Assembly (NCBI RefSeq): GCF_963678635.1
Contig: NW_026971149.1
Location: 806,001-870,000 of the forward strand
Reading direction: 5' to 3'
Source of the DNA: Symsagittifera roscoffensis
Taxonomy: Eukaryota; Xenacoelomorpha; Acoela; Convolutidae
DNA length: 64,000 bases
Below, in pieces: positions 30,679 to 43,300 of this stretch. A program made the translations under genes and the position numbers. How positions within the stretch are numbered: the stretch's first letter is position 1; every line of letters begins with the position of its first letter. A model generated the notes under the pieces. The model saw nothing but the letters and a program-made list of their open reading frames with translations. It did no database searches and had not been told where the DNA came from.

Positions 30679-31088
30679 TGAGTTAGGACCGAGTTGGTTA
30701 ACTCATAGAGTAATTTCGGATAGGGTACACCGTCTGCTCGTCACGCTATCTTATTTTCGGCCGGATAGATTCGTGCAACTTCTTTGTCTAATACCGATCC
30801 TAATCTTACTCTTATACTATCTAGTCTCAGGTTGTTTAACTAGTCTCTGCTAGGCTCAATAGATCTAGGGTATACTGGTTTATTGCGGCTGCTGAAGTGC
30901 TCGGGAGAGTCCAACTAATTTCTAAGTTAAATTCAAATCTCTCTGGTGCTGAATTTACAAGTAACTTCAGCACTTACAAATAAGTGGGTTGTTAGTTAGA
31001 TGGATCATGATTGGTTAATATTAAATACTTTACATTGGTAAAATATCTAAATTATCCAATCATAAAATGTAGTTTAGATCAGGTTCCA
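30679..31088 (-). promoter_or_regulatory. 5' LTR (promoter copy)
   Basis: 410 bp, the same sequence as 12170-12579 with two differences. On the element strand it starts TGGAACCTGATC and ends TAACTCA. It has ATTGG/CCAAT motifs in its first third and AATAAA in the middle (30879-30884). As the upstream copy it should drive transcription leftward. Transcription start and TATA box were not identified. Confidence 0.93.
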
Positions 31089-31092
31089 ATAA
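31089..31092. repeat. Target site duplication, right copy (ATAA)
   Basis: ATAA directly follows the CA-equivalent end of the right LTR and matches 12166-12169. Confidence 0.85.
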
Positions 31093-33035
31093 TCTGATTT
31101 CTGTTGAGTATCTAAGCAGAAAGTGTTTTCATCGTTTTTGACCTGAAATCAACCCAATTTCAGAAAAAATGCGTTTTGAGTTACAAGTCTTAGGCGTTTT
31201 GTCCAGATAATTTAAATCAGCGCTGTATAATGTTTTATTGTTAACATGTGCGATTGATCTTTTCTAGCTTGTTTAATTCGCACAAAGTGAAGCCATTGAA
31301 CTCTGGAATGATTTTTGGATGATGCAAATTGAGAAACCATTTTCTACTCTGTTTGTTTTATGAATAAATGGTCATTAATTGTTAATTTTATTTTCACCGC
31401 AGATTTTTCAAAATGAAATTATCAATTTGCGTTTTTTACATTTCCTTTTTTGTGTTGCTGTATTTCGTCTAGCAGCACTAACAAATTTACGTGTTTCTTG
31501 AAGAGAAAATAGCTTCAAAAATAACAAATAACTGTATAGGTGGATTGAAGATTCTGTTTTTAACTGTTTCAGCTGAAATATGTTGTCAAGTGTTTTGTGT
31601 TCGAGTTTCAAGATAGTATTTTGTGTTTATCGTTTTTTTGGCAGCTTCACGCGACAATCATTCAGTTAAAACAGACTCCTGTGGTATTAAAACTAGCTAT
31701 GCTATTTTCAGTAACTTTGGTTTGTACTGCAATCATCTCTGAGTTTTGGCTCAAACATGTTGGATTGCAAGTCTCGACCTGTTTGTATTCAACATAGCCT
31801 TCATGCACTTCTACATGTTTGCTTTTATTTTCTTTGCGAATCAAATGGTCAGATTCGCTCTCTCGATATTTTGTTTTGCTAGATTTTTGATCTTTGTTTG
31901 AATTTGAGTTTTGTTATTTACTTGAAGTTAACTTTTTTTACTCGAGTTTTTTTTAACTGTGTGAGTGGTGTGCATGATTAAAGATGATTCGAACACATCG
32001 ATTTGTTTTTTTTTCGGTCTTGTTCAGTTCTCGGTCTTATTAGTTTTGTCTCTTATGAAACTCCTTGACTACATACAACGAGCAGCAAATGTCCATCTCG
32101 CTAACTACAAATAAGCACCGATTGAAAATAAATGGAATCAAACTTATTAATGTGCCTTAAACAGGATTTAGAAACTTGAATTAAATAAGTCGCATCACTG
32201 GAAAAAAAGGAAGATGGTACTGTACTTACTTTTGTTTTGTTTACACAAAACGTCGAACAAAATGCTGAAAAAATCTGTCATTTGTAGCAAAAATGATTTA
32301 AGTTCAAACGCCGCGTCTTGATATTCTTAATTGAGTCTCATTTCTTTCAATCAATGATTTGTATTCAGATTAAGATTTTTTTATTCAGTTTCTTCGAAGA
32401 TTAAGTTAGTTATTCAATAAATTGACAATGATTGTAGCCTGTCTGCCTGTGCATTTGTTCATTAATGTTGAGTGACTTGAGATCAGTTGTGAATTGTGTT
32501 GTTTTGTTGTGTTTCAGGTGGTTATGGTTTAGTGACTTGTCCCTCTGGTGCTACTTAGCTCTTCCTCATCCCCTATTCCTACTCCTATTACCACCCCCAC
32601 CCTCCCTTCCCATTTTATTACTGCACATTTTATACTTACCCTGCCCTAGATTACCTGATCTCTCATCCTGCAGTTGTTATTATTTGTAGTCATTCTGTTC
32701 GTTTACCCTCTCTTGTTTTCATCGTTATAATTAATCGTTTTGCACATACTCTATCCACAATCAAGTCCTGCTATCGGAGCAGTCTGTCCAATGGTGAAAG
32801 ACAGCATCGGAATGTTATCTCTATAATTTTGTTATTTGTTCACAACAAGTATTGCAATGCTCTCCTCAATTTGTGTCACGTTATATTGCCAAATCGTTTA
32901 ATTTGCTCTTATACTTCTGTCGGAACAGAAGTGCATCGGTGCTCTCCTCATCTGTCCTTCTGAGCTCAACTTGTCATTCTTCTTTCTATTCCATCTTCTT
33001 CTTCTTCTTTTGCAACTGTTGCTTCCTCTGTGAGC
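31093..33035. other. Intergenic and 5' flank of the xylosyltransferase gene
   Basis: No ORF worth calling. From about 32550 the plus strand becomes pyrimidine-rich (CCACCCCCACCCTCCCTTCC), and again at 32990-33010 (CTTCTTCTTCTTC), just before the start codon. The promoter and 5' UTR are expected here, possibly with untranslated exons, but no TATA box or clear splice sites were pinned down. Confidence 0.4.
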
Positions 33036-33229
33036 ATGGGCTGCCCCCTGCGACTGAGGAGATTGCGGGTGAGAGTGGGGACAATGGGACTGCTTCCCCC
33101 CCGTTTCCTCTCCTCCCCCCTCCGACTCGCCCTCCTTCTCATCCTCTCTGTGGCCACCCTTCTCTTCATATCACACTTGTACATATCTACACATCCCCCC
33201 AATCACAATCACAATCGAGCACACCCAAG
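33036..33229 (+). CDS. XYLT: XYLT exon 1: signal anchor
   Basis: ATG with A at -3 and G at +4 starts a short Arg-rich cytosolic tail, then a hydrophobic segment (LRLALLLILSVATLLFIS), then a His/Asn/Pro-rich luminal stretch: the layout of a type II Golgi protein. The exon ends CCCAAG before GTAAAC, phase 2, and joins in frame to the AG|G acceptor at 34989. An upstream GTG in the same frame is not needed as a start. The link to the rest of the gene is inferred from phase and topology. Confidence 0.65.
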
Positions 33230-36200
33230 GTAAACACCCACACACACACATACACATACACACATCAGTTCATATCCACTGACCCTTCAAAAGGACTTAC
33301 TCTTGTTGGGGAAGGGGGGTTTGAACAATCTAGTCGCACAAGATTAACGGTGTTCTGGGCCTTGGATTATTTTAAGGCTAAATTCGTGCAGCAGAATTGT
33401 CTGTTTTTCAGATTAATTCGATATTGAAATTGACCTAGTTTGCATACCTAGTTATAATTTTTGAGTGGTTTCAGTCACAATACGCGAGAACTCAAAGGCC
33501 AACAAAAAGTTCAATTGGTTCAATTTCAAGTCCCACAAAATAGGGCAAAAGCATAAAAGTTTCAATTAAAAATGCTTACGTTTTGACTGTCTTTTTTAAA
33601 TTTGTGATGCCGGATGTTCCTCTATTAGGGCTTACAAAAATGGCCAGAAGTCATCTTATGCTTGAAAACAACGGAATGCGGTAAAATAAACAGCCGTTTC
33701 AGATTCTATGACCGCATGCAAAATTTAGAATTTTACTACGTCAAATTTGTTTTTTTTTTTTGGTTTTTTGGCGGTTTGACTTCACAATTCCTTCATTCAA
33801 ATCCATTTGGTAACAAGGATAGCCGGATACTGTGCATGCAAGTAGCACAGAGTTTTCCGACCACAGTCTTCAAAAACATAAAAAAAAGTTTTTTTGAAAC
33901 AATTTTCGTTTTTTCTGCCTGGTGTGATAAAGGGTCTGAAGAAAAAACTAGAGCTTAGAAATTTTCAAAAGTCATTGTTAAATAAGCAAAATGGAGAACA
34001 ATGTTTGTAGAAAACTGACTAGAAATCACAAATTAAAAAACATCATAATATTTTTGCAGTTTTTCCAATTTTTGAAGTTGATGATTCCATAAAGACGCTA
34101 AAATACTCAAAAAACAAACTTTACTCGATTTGCCAAAATAAGGTTATTGTGAGGTTTGAAGCCATTAAAATAAGCTATTGTTAGCGTGCTCGCTGGCTTT
34201 ATTTGCTCGAATTAAAACGAAAAAAAAACAAACAGGTTTTTCTTAAATCACGACTGAAATGGCTTTAATATGATATATCACTCAAATTTATCCGATGACT
34301 ATTTGTGGCAGCTGATTTTTCGTGGAAAACAAAAAAAGGTTAAATACACCCGAAAATAAAGTTCCTTCCCATTTTTCGAATCGTCGGGAGTATATGGAAG
34401 TGGAGATGACGCAAAGAACGTGGAATTTAGTTTTAAAATTTCCCAGCGGAGTGAGAAAATTATGTTCACTCCATGTGGTGTGTCCCGGCCTCTTGCAACC
34501 CGCAGCCAGTTTGGGTTATTTTTCGCCACAAAAATGTCAAATAAAAGTGTTTTTGAGGATCAAACTGATTCAAGGCCATATTTTTTTGATGAAATAGAAA
34601 CTTGAAATTTTTCAAAAAAAAATTCTTTCCATTTCCGTTTCTCTGCGTTCTTTAGACACTTTTCCAAAATTGTTTGTTGGCTATGTTTGAAGTTTCGCAA
34701 AGGAGCTTTGGTTTTTTTTGTGTTTTTGAGATTTGCAAGTTACTGTTGAAATATTTTTCCGCCGTTGCGTTTTTCTCTACTAGTTTTTCGATTTTATTAA
34801 TATTGTTGTAAGTGCCAGTTTTTGCTCTTGAGTTTTTTTACCAGTACTCAATTTTTGTGAAGATGTATGTGTGCGTGTTAGAGGAGTGATAGTGATGGTC
34901 GTTTGTCGAAAACAAGCCTGTTTCTTTGCTTTAAGATGAGTTGTGATGCAGATGTGATTCATTTGTACTGTATTGTATCTCTAAGCAGGCGTTTTATGAC
35001 TGAACTCAATCTGCAGTGGGACTCTGACTACTCGGATGACTTCCCACACGCACTAGGGGGTCAATTGGGTAAAGGTGAAGGGGGTCAAGTGGGGGCGAGA
35101 CAGAGGGGACAGCTGGACTTCCACACTAAGAGGGAGATGGACATGCGGGAGAAGAAGGAGTTGGAGACTGCGGCTGAGAGGACCAAACAGAGGCTTCACT
35201 TGGCTGCACTTGAGCACTCCCCTAACAGTCTCGTCAATGGCACCTCGGTTGAGTTCGGAGACAAGGTCAGTGAACCGCAAAGCACGTCAAAAGCTTCTCT
35301 CTTGTTCTATTCTTCGTTCCATGTATACTGTTGCCGATTGGCCGTGCATCGGTATTGATGGTGCTCAGCAAACATGATTGCACGTTCAAATTGCATGCAC
35401 ATGCACCTGTGCTACAGTTTAAGAGGTGAGCGTTTGTAGGAAAACCATAGTTTAGTTAAATGGTTGCTTAGAAACAGCACAAAATATCTCAACCAAATGA
35501 AAATCTCTAATGCGAAAATAGATATTACAATTATAATAATGAACACAAAACAAGCTGTTTTGAATCGTCTGTTTGTCTGTGACCTTGACTGTTGTCGGTT
35601 TTGATGATCTCAGTTGAATGAAAAATTAGACTTTTGAATGGAACTTGTGTGTGTTGCAGTTGAAAGAGATGCGTAGGAGTAACCCCTTGTTGGCCGGGGG
35701 CATCCGGGACCTGAAGAGGGGGGCTTCGAGGAAGAGGGAACCTTTGCCCCCCAAGAGTGCAGAACCAGAAAGTGTGAGACAGCTGGAGAACCCGGAGATG
35801 ACCAAGTTCTTTGGCAAGTTCATCGACCAGGCCATGAGTAAGTAGTGCACAAGTATCACATCCGGTAACATAGTCAACATGCAGTGTTAAGTATTTGTGT
35901 TACATAGAGAAAGAAAGAATTTGCGGCTGTGGTTGTAAATTTAGATGCAATACAGAAAATCATCAAATTGGATAATCTGGAGTAGATAGACAAAAGGCAC
36001 ATTGAGTAGCTTCCGAGAGTCTACCCGGCTTAATTTTAAATTTAATTAACTTTTTGAAAATAACTTTAGTACTAAAAATACCAAATTTAGACACGTACAG
36101 AGTCGGGCTATATGTTTCTGAATAAGTGATAATTAAAAGACAAAAGTTAATAGAATTATATCATCAAGATTAGAAAGCATTTTGAAATTAAAAATTGAAG

Positions 36201-37250
36201 AAATCTGAAAAGATAGGATTCCTCAAAGAATAGAAGAAAATGGAGGGTCCTAACTCAGTCTAGAATTGAAAACCTGTAAGGATATGCAGGTAATAATTTG
36301 GCACTGGTTCATATGAAAACAGATATGTGTTTTGAAATACACATCTATCAAATCATCATTACTTAGTTTGAAATTATTCTGAAACGTATGAACGAAATTA
36401 CTTTCTTAATTTTTCGTCCTTTTTTTCACATTTTTAGACAAAAGCTTGTTTTCGCTCATCAAATTTGATTGTGCTCATAATTTACAGAAACGGGAGCAAA
36501 TGAAAGACTTTTGGTTTGCTTATATTCTAAGTATAACGTTTCCATGAAAATGAGGAATTGTAAAAAATGATTGGAGATCGAATGAAACAAAATATTAAAT
36601 ATATAAATGTGTGTGTGTGTGTATGTATGTGTGTGGATGTGTGTGTGTGTTTAGAGATCAAAGAGGGGAGGGAGGAAGAGTACCTGGAAGACTGTGGAAT
36701 CAAGAGGGGACATGGGCCAAGTGCATTCCACAGTGCCCTGGATCGGGCCAAGACACACCAGTGCAAGGCAGAGATAGCAGTGGTAGGATGCAGTCTGACC
36801 AAAGCACAGTTGTATCCAGCACCTCTCCTCAAGCCACTCCCCAACTACTGCCACTTCGATGAACGGGAAAGAACTGGTCAGTCTATACTCATCAATACAC
36901 CACACCCACCCACTCAAACTTCTCACTCACGCTGCGAGGCGAGAAGACGAAAGACATAGTCTTATTATATATGTTTGCGTTTCTGGCGACTTAGAGGAGT
37001 TCAAATTAATATGGAGTTCAAAGCATAGTTCAGTCTGCTTATAGCTTCGACTGGTAGAGATGGAAATAATACACTGTGATAAATCAATCTGAGAGTCGGA
37101 AGTTTTCAGAAAACGCCTAGTTTTTTTGCCGAAAAGTGTGCTAGGTGCTATAAAACCATGACTTAGCTATCTTCCCATTTCTTTCGTCTGCTTGCGCACA
37201 CACGCACCACACAGACACACGCACATACATATACATATATACCCGTACAC

Positions 37251-37313
<63 letters not shown>

Positions 37314-40300
37314 TACACGAACGCAAGCGCACAATGACGCACGCACAAGCAAGCTAGGGGTGACAAAAAACTGCAATTCGAGTCCGTCCAGGAGCCTTGC
37401 TTTTGGGAAATGAAGTAACCACGAGCGAAATCCATTATTTTGTACTCAATATGGCGTGTTGGGTGATTTTTTTTTGTTCGGACAAATTTATCAATTTTTA
37501 GAAAGGGAACACTGCTTCATAGACTTTAAAAGGCAGTTGAAATATTCAGGGCTTCATCCTTCTACGAGCATTCCTGTTTTGTTTTGTTATCGAAAGCGAG
37601 GAATTTTTTTGGTTTCCTGGGGTTTCATGGCGTTTTTCCTTTTTTCTGTTGGCTATGGCGTTTCTTTACAATCATCTTTTGAAATTAAGAGTAATGAACG
37701 TCGAAAAGACTTATATAGGTCTTGGTGATACGCACTTTAGGTATATACGCACTTTTTGAGTTCAATTGAATTTTATCTTTTGAAAACACTCCAAACACAA
37801 ACGTGGAAGTGGCGCGAAAAAATGTGAACGATTTCTAGTTTCGAATGTGAAATTTATTTTTTAAATTTCCAGGGGAATAAAAACTTTACCTATTGATGCA
37901 GTTTTCTCAAGTTGGGTTAATGTTATCGAAGAAGTGCCAATCATAAATCGTTCTAGAAATTGAAAGAGCTTAAAGGGCATCTATTTTTTCTTTGAAAATC
38001 GAAAGTCGAGATTTTTTCAAGTCAATGTTTTTTTTTCTGGTTATTTGCGTTCATTACTCCTTTCCAACTGTCAGCTGGCTTTTTTTCAGGTTTTCAGATG
38101 CGCATTTACCGTTTCGCCACATGTCTTATTTGTGTTTCAAACTATTTCCACGTAGTCCAATTGTAATAGAATATAGGCATGTGAATGTACTTACAAAGAC
38201 ATTTTCTCCTCCCACAGTAGAAGAGCCCAATAAGTTTTTCCCACTTGTTGTCTTATCAATCATTTCCTCCACAATAATTTCCTGACTGACTATATTTGTG
38301 TGTAATGTGTTGTAGAGCCTCTGAAGCTTCCTGGGCAACATGTGAATGGTCTGATGGACAACAGACCCCCGATGGAGACAGGGGGAGGGGCAGGGGCGGG
38401 GGGTGTGTTCATAGTGTTTCTACTGCAGCTGAGTGGGCGGGGGGAGCGACAGGTGGAGAGACTGATCAAGTCCATCTACAGTGGCAGACACGCATACCTT
38501 CTACATGTAGACACGGTCAGTTATAAAATCAAAATTACAACCATACAAAAAACATAAGATGCAGGCTGAAAACCATACTTGAACTTAGAATGCAAATTAA
38601 GGCTGCTCTAGTCAAAACAAATGTTCGGGTATGTTTCTAATAATCGAATAATTTTCCTGTCAAAAACTTAAGACTGGTCTAAGATTTTCCATTTTTTTAT
38701 AGCGTGTAACTCTTACCACAGTTTCGATCTATGTTTATGACTGGGTGCCTAAAGATATGTTTTGCCGCTTAAGCTCAGTGTTATTATAAGCTTTCTTTAC
38801 TAATATTCCGAATAGTTTACAGCTAATGCTTGCATAATTGAAAAAAAATCGATGTACGATTTATTGTTTCAACCGCTGAAAGTGGGGAAAAACTTAATCT
38901 TCGGGTGTCTTCAGCTTTTTTTTCATTCTTACTGCTTTTTTCCACGCAAATTAGGTACCTGTAGCACAGTTAATCATCAACATACCATACCTTGAGTGAT
39001 ATGACATATAAAATCCCCTGAATGCGTGATTCGAAAGTCATAAGAAAATTTTAAGGCCAAAGTTCCATAAGTATCGAGAAAAAAGGTTTGAATATGTTTG
39101 TTTTCTATTCTTTTTTCGACGAGTAAAGCAAACGAGTAGGCTAATTCCACTAAATGCTGTTGGGCAATACTGTGTTCAGTAATGCAAAGTGGTATTTCAC
39201 ATCGATGTGCTTCGTTCGTTTTTGCATCACAAGATTCCTACTCATCTTGATCCAGCTCTGGTTTTCCTCCTTGATGACTGTTGATCCGTCATTCCCCACG
39301 CCTATTTATTGAGAAGTGATCGCAGATATAGAGCCACTTGAACCGCTGCTGTCATTGCTTGTACTCAGCCTCACTGGTAGATGTGGCTGCAGTTGGTTGT
39401 TTCTTGGTGCTCCCAACTAATTGCTCCCCCTGCAATCTGCAAATGAAAGCTGTAGCCAGTAGTTGACCTTTTATCATCCAGACTTCCAGCGCTTATCAGC
39501 ATCTGCGGATCCATAGAGTTATGCACCATCGGCGTCCTTGGTGTAGCACAGCTCCAGAACTTTGCTCCGCTTCAGGTAACGAAGAATCCTCTGTGCAGCC
39601 AGCCAGTGCACCCTTCCTAGATTCTCCAGGAAACGAAAGACTTGATTCATAGTAGCTAGGATATCAGGCCTTGTTTGTCTAGCTTGGTGTAATAGTGAGC
39701 CAACAATGCCTCTGTAGTCCTCAGCCTTCATGGACTTCACCTCTGCTGACCCAGCTTGAGGGCAATCCTTCTTCAAAAATTGTGTGCGCTGATATCCGCT
39801 GGCGTGCCCACTGGATAGCGTTCAGATAAGCCAAATCTCGAATCAGTTGTCGATGCAACGTGATTGATTTACTGTAAGCGTCCCAGGTGACTGCTTGACC
39901 TGCATTCCCAGGAACCAGGACAATGGTCCTCTGCCATCCATTTTGAATTGCCCGGAGAAACGGCCCCCCGTCTTGACAACTCCATCCTGACCTCTGCATC
40001 CAAGGTTGAATCTACCCAAACAACCACATAAATCTTTGCATCATTTAACCCCCTCATCGTGAACAGAAGTCGTTTGCTGCTTCTACTGAGTCCTAATTAA
40101 GTACGAAAGTGATCAGCGTCTGTTACTTTACGTCCTGCCGCAACCTATAGAGACTATAGAGATGTCGCAGCATATCATTTAAGCAAGCCTACTTGTCTGT
40201 CACGCTGCTGAATCCCTCTAGCTTCTCCATCTACAGTGTTTCTGGTAGAAGAGAGTTGAAGAAGCTTGACTTAACATCCATCTGATGAAGTACAAGATCA

Positions 40301-43300
40301 CTTTGTGCCCCGATTTTTAATATCTTTGTTGTTTCGGGTGCACAGGTTGGAGCAAACATCTCAGTTAAGCCAATTCCTTCCTTTTGCATGGACCGTTTCA
40401 CTGCATTTTGAGCTTTCAACCGCTCCATTTGTCCCATCGCGTCTCTCGTCACAACATGAACCCATGGACAAGTGTCCACATTCTCATGGCTTCTAGAGAC
40501 TTCACCTCTAGAGCCATGGCTGCCAGTCACTGCTCGTTTGTCAGCCTCTGCTTGGATTACAATCGCTGAAGCATGGGTATAGGTCAGTCTCTATCGAAAA
40601 ATTGGGTTCCTTGTCCTAATGGACCTCTGCAATGGGTGCTCAGTCGAATTTGAGTCTACTGTTTCCTCCTCGAAACGATCTTCACCAGCAGTCCGCACTG
40701 AATGTGCAGTATCATCATCAGTTGGTGCGCTTGTTGCTTCGTTGGTTGTCGTGCTTGGTTGCTCAATATCAATGCATCCCTCGATTGATAGCGCCAGAAT
40801 GGCTAACTGTCAACCATGAAGTTGTCTGGAATGATGTTCTCATAGATAGTCACGCTTCTCGCTATCACCACTCGTCTTCTTTCTAGATCCATCGGGAAAT
40901 ACGCTTTGCTCTCCTCGAAACCGATTAACTTGCTTTTCTTGCCCTTTGGATCCAGTTTCCGTCTCTTGCCTCGAGCCAGTTAGTACGCCAGGCAACCGAA
41001 AACACGCAAATAGCTATATTTTGATAGGTTCCCATAGGGTATCCCTGTCGGTGAAAGGCGCTTCTACTTACTGGATGTGGGACACAATTTGCGAACCCTC
41101 ATATATGTCGACATTACTCACACCCAGAACATCTTCGTTAGATTTGTGTCGGGCTGCGGACACCGAGTCATCACGGTGATCATTCTCTTTAAGCGCTCTG
41201 ATACACCATTCTGTTGAGGGTTATTAGGCAAAGTGTAGTTCCTCACATCATCGTGGCAGTCCCTGGTCTCCACTTTCACTGATCCTTTAGCCTCAATCCT
41301 TGACAATGTGCGCTTGGGGTTCTACATACTTGTCCCTTCGTTCCAGCTCTCAAATCTACAACAGACAGCACTGTTGCGCACCAGTGCTGCTGCTATTGTT
41401 TTGAAACTTTTCTGTTTATGATTTTACCCACAGTGAAAATGTTCGGAAGTTATTTAATAATCTTTTGTAAGTAATAATTCAGGCCTAGCATTCTCTGTTT
41501 GGCCTGCAAAGAATTAGTTAATGCGTTCTTTTTAATAACTCCTAGCCTTCACTTTGAAAAACGGCCTGTGGTTTACCAACTTACAGCTTTAAAAATCGGT
41601 TGATCTATTTTTTTTTGGAATTTCAAAATAAATCATTGATTTCATCAGAGCCCATTTTGATGTTAAATACGCATCCAAAAAATTGTGACCGCTCAGCCGT
41701 AATATTCCAAAAATAAAACAATTTAATATCTTTTCTTTTAAATCCCTGTACGTTGAAGGTACATAACAATAACTGTATGACTTCAATACATTTTGAAATG
41801 TCTATTTACATTTAATTAAAACGGAAAAAAAGATGCAAAAACGTCGATTTCCGAAAATGCTTCACGTAATGATAATGCATTTGAAGTTTCTTTGCCCTCG
41901 CGATGTACAAGGGTGCTGCAACCTGGTAGTGTGATTGATAGTACGATACAACTTTTTTCTACCCAGTCACAAATTAAAGTTCTACTTCCTGGCGACTCTT
42001 TTGAAAGTGACGGTTCTGGTTAGTTTTGTGAATCCGTACCCTGTATTGGCAATAGATTTTTCTGTGCTTTGACAATGGTTTCTATTGAACACAATTGATA
42101 CATATTTATTCCATCAACCGAAGCGAAAGAAGCTATTTCCTTTCTAGAAAAGTACAGAAAGGTTCAGAAAGTTCCCAACCCAGTATGTTTTGCGAAGTTT
42201 TTGAAATATATAATTCATGCAATGTTTGTTTGGCTTTACTTTTTCTAATTTATTGCATACAAAGTTTTTGTGGTTGCCTGGTTGCCTATCGTCGAAGTAT
42301 CGTTTTTTAAAACTTCATTTCGGATTCATTTCGTCGGTTTTGTCATATAATTTGTAAATTTAAGAACTATGCTTTCGTATAGCCTTTTGTTTTTTTGTGT
42401 TATAGACTTCTTCGTCTCAAACAGTATCTGCTCATTTTTATCTCAAGTGGTTTTGAAGAGTCGATCAACGCAGTGAAGACTCTTATATATGTCTTGAATG
42501 GTTTTTGTTGTATTTTTTTTGTAACAAGAAAATTTCTAAATTTTGTTTACGCTCAAATTTGATTTTTTTGCGGTTTTTTTATTCTTTTTGATTGTCAACT
42601 CATTTTTCTTTGATAAAACGAAGGCAAATCCCTCATTCGAACAGCAAAACTAGAAAAGTCACGAAAAACGTGATCACCTTCCAATTTCGAAAGTGGATAT
42701 TAATTTTCAGATTTCTCTACAGATTATTGTGTTTGTATTAATCCAGTTTGTTTGATTTGCGTAATTTTTCATTATTTTATCATAAATTATGCTTGAAATT
42801 CAAGGAGCAGTGAGGACATATTTTTTTCGGCCTCCTTGTGGTCATTGATTCTTTTCCATCTGTCTGTTGTTTGTGTTTATCATATTACGTCTTTTGAAGT
42901 GAGAAAAAATTAGTGTTTTTGCGTTTATGTTTCGGAGAATCATGAAGAATTGGATTTCAAATCTTTCATATTTGAAAATTTTCTATAACGTTCCCCCAGT
43001 TTTCGTCTAACCAAGTTTTGTCTTCTTAGTTACCGCTTGATTACACATGCGTAGCGTACTGTGATAGTACAATGGAACTTTTTTCAACTTAAATGGCAGT
43101 TAAAAGTGCTTTTTTTGGTGGTTTTTGTTAATTATTATGCTACATGAGCCGTATTTACGCTTGCCATTAGCAAGTATTATCAAACTGGAATATCGACGTT
43201 TTTTTGGGTTAACAAATTGTTTAACAAAATTACATGAATCACTTGTGTAAACTTCTATGAGTTACCAGCAACTTGGCCTGGAGGTAGCGAATATGCCTTG

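Larger units (their letters stand above)
12170..31088 (-). mobile_element. Ty3/Gypsy-class LTR retroelement with env and extra genes
   Basis: This is an 18,919-bp provirus-like element read on the minus strand. It is bounded by 410-bp direct LTRs with TG...CA ends and an ATAA target duplication (12166-12169 and 31089-31092). Reading order: 5' LTR, 1.25-kb leader, 155-codon ORF, 2740-codon Gag-Pol, two tiny membrane ORFs, a Met-less 377-codon frame, an Env-like frame, a 601-codon ORF, a 1.6-kb 3' region and the 3' LTR. The order protease, reverse transcriptase, RNase H, integrase with a GPY/F-like C-terminus places Pol in Ty3/Gypsy (Metaviridae). The LTRs differ at only two sites, so insertion is recent. 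The length is well beyond the usual 5-10 kb for this class. It lies upstream of the xylosyltransferase gene, in opposite orientation. Confidence 0.93.

Noticed and set aside
32852..33427. 191-codon plus-strand ORF over the XYLT start
   Set aside because: It runs in another frame through exon 1 and its donor, and its composition is that of the pyrimidine-rich 5' region. The signal-anchor frame at 33036 joins in phase to exon 2.
37141..37435. Several ORFs across the AC repeat
   Set aside because: Low-complexity Cys/Val or His/Thr strings from a dinucleotide repeat, open on both strands.
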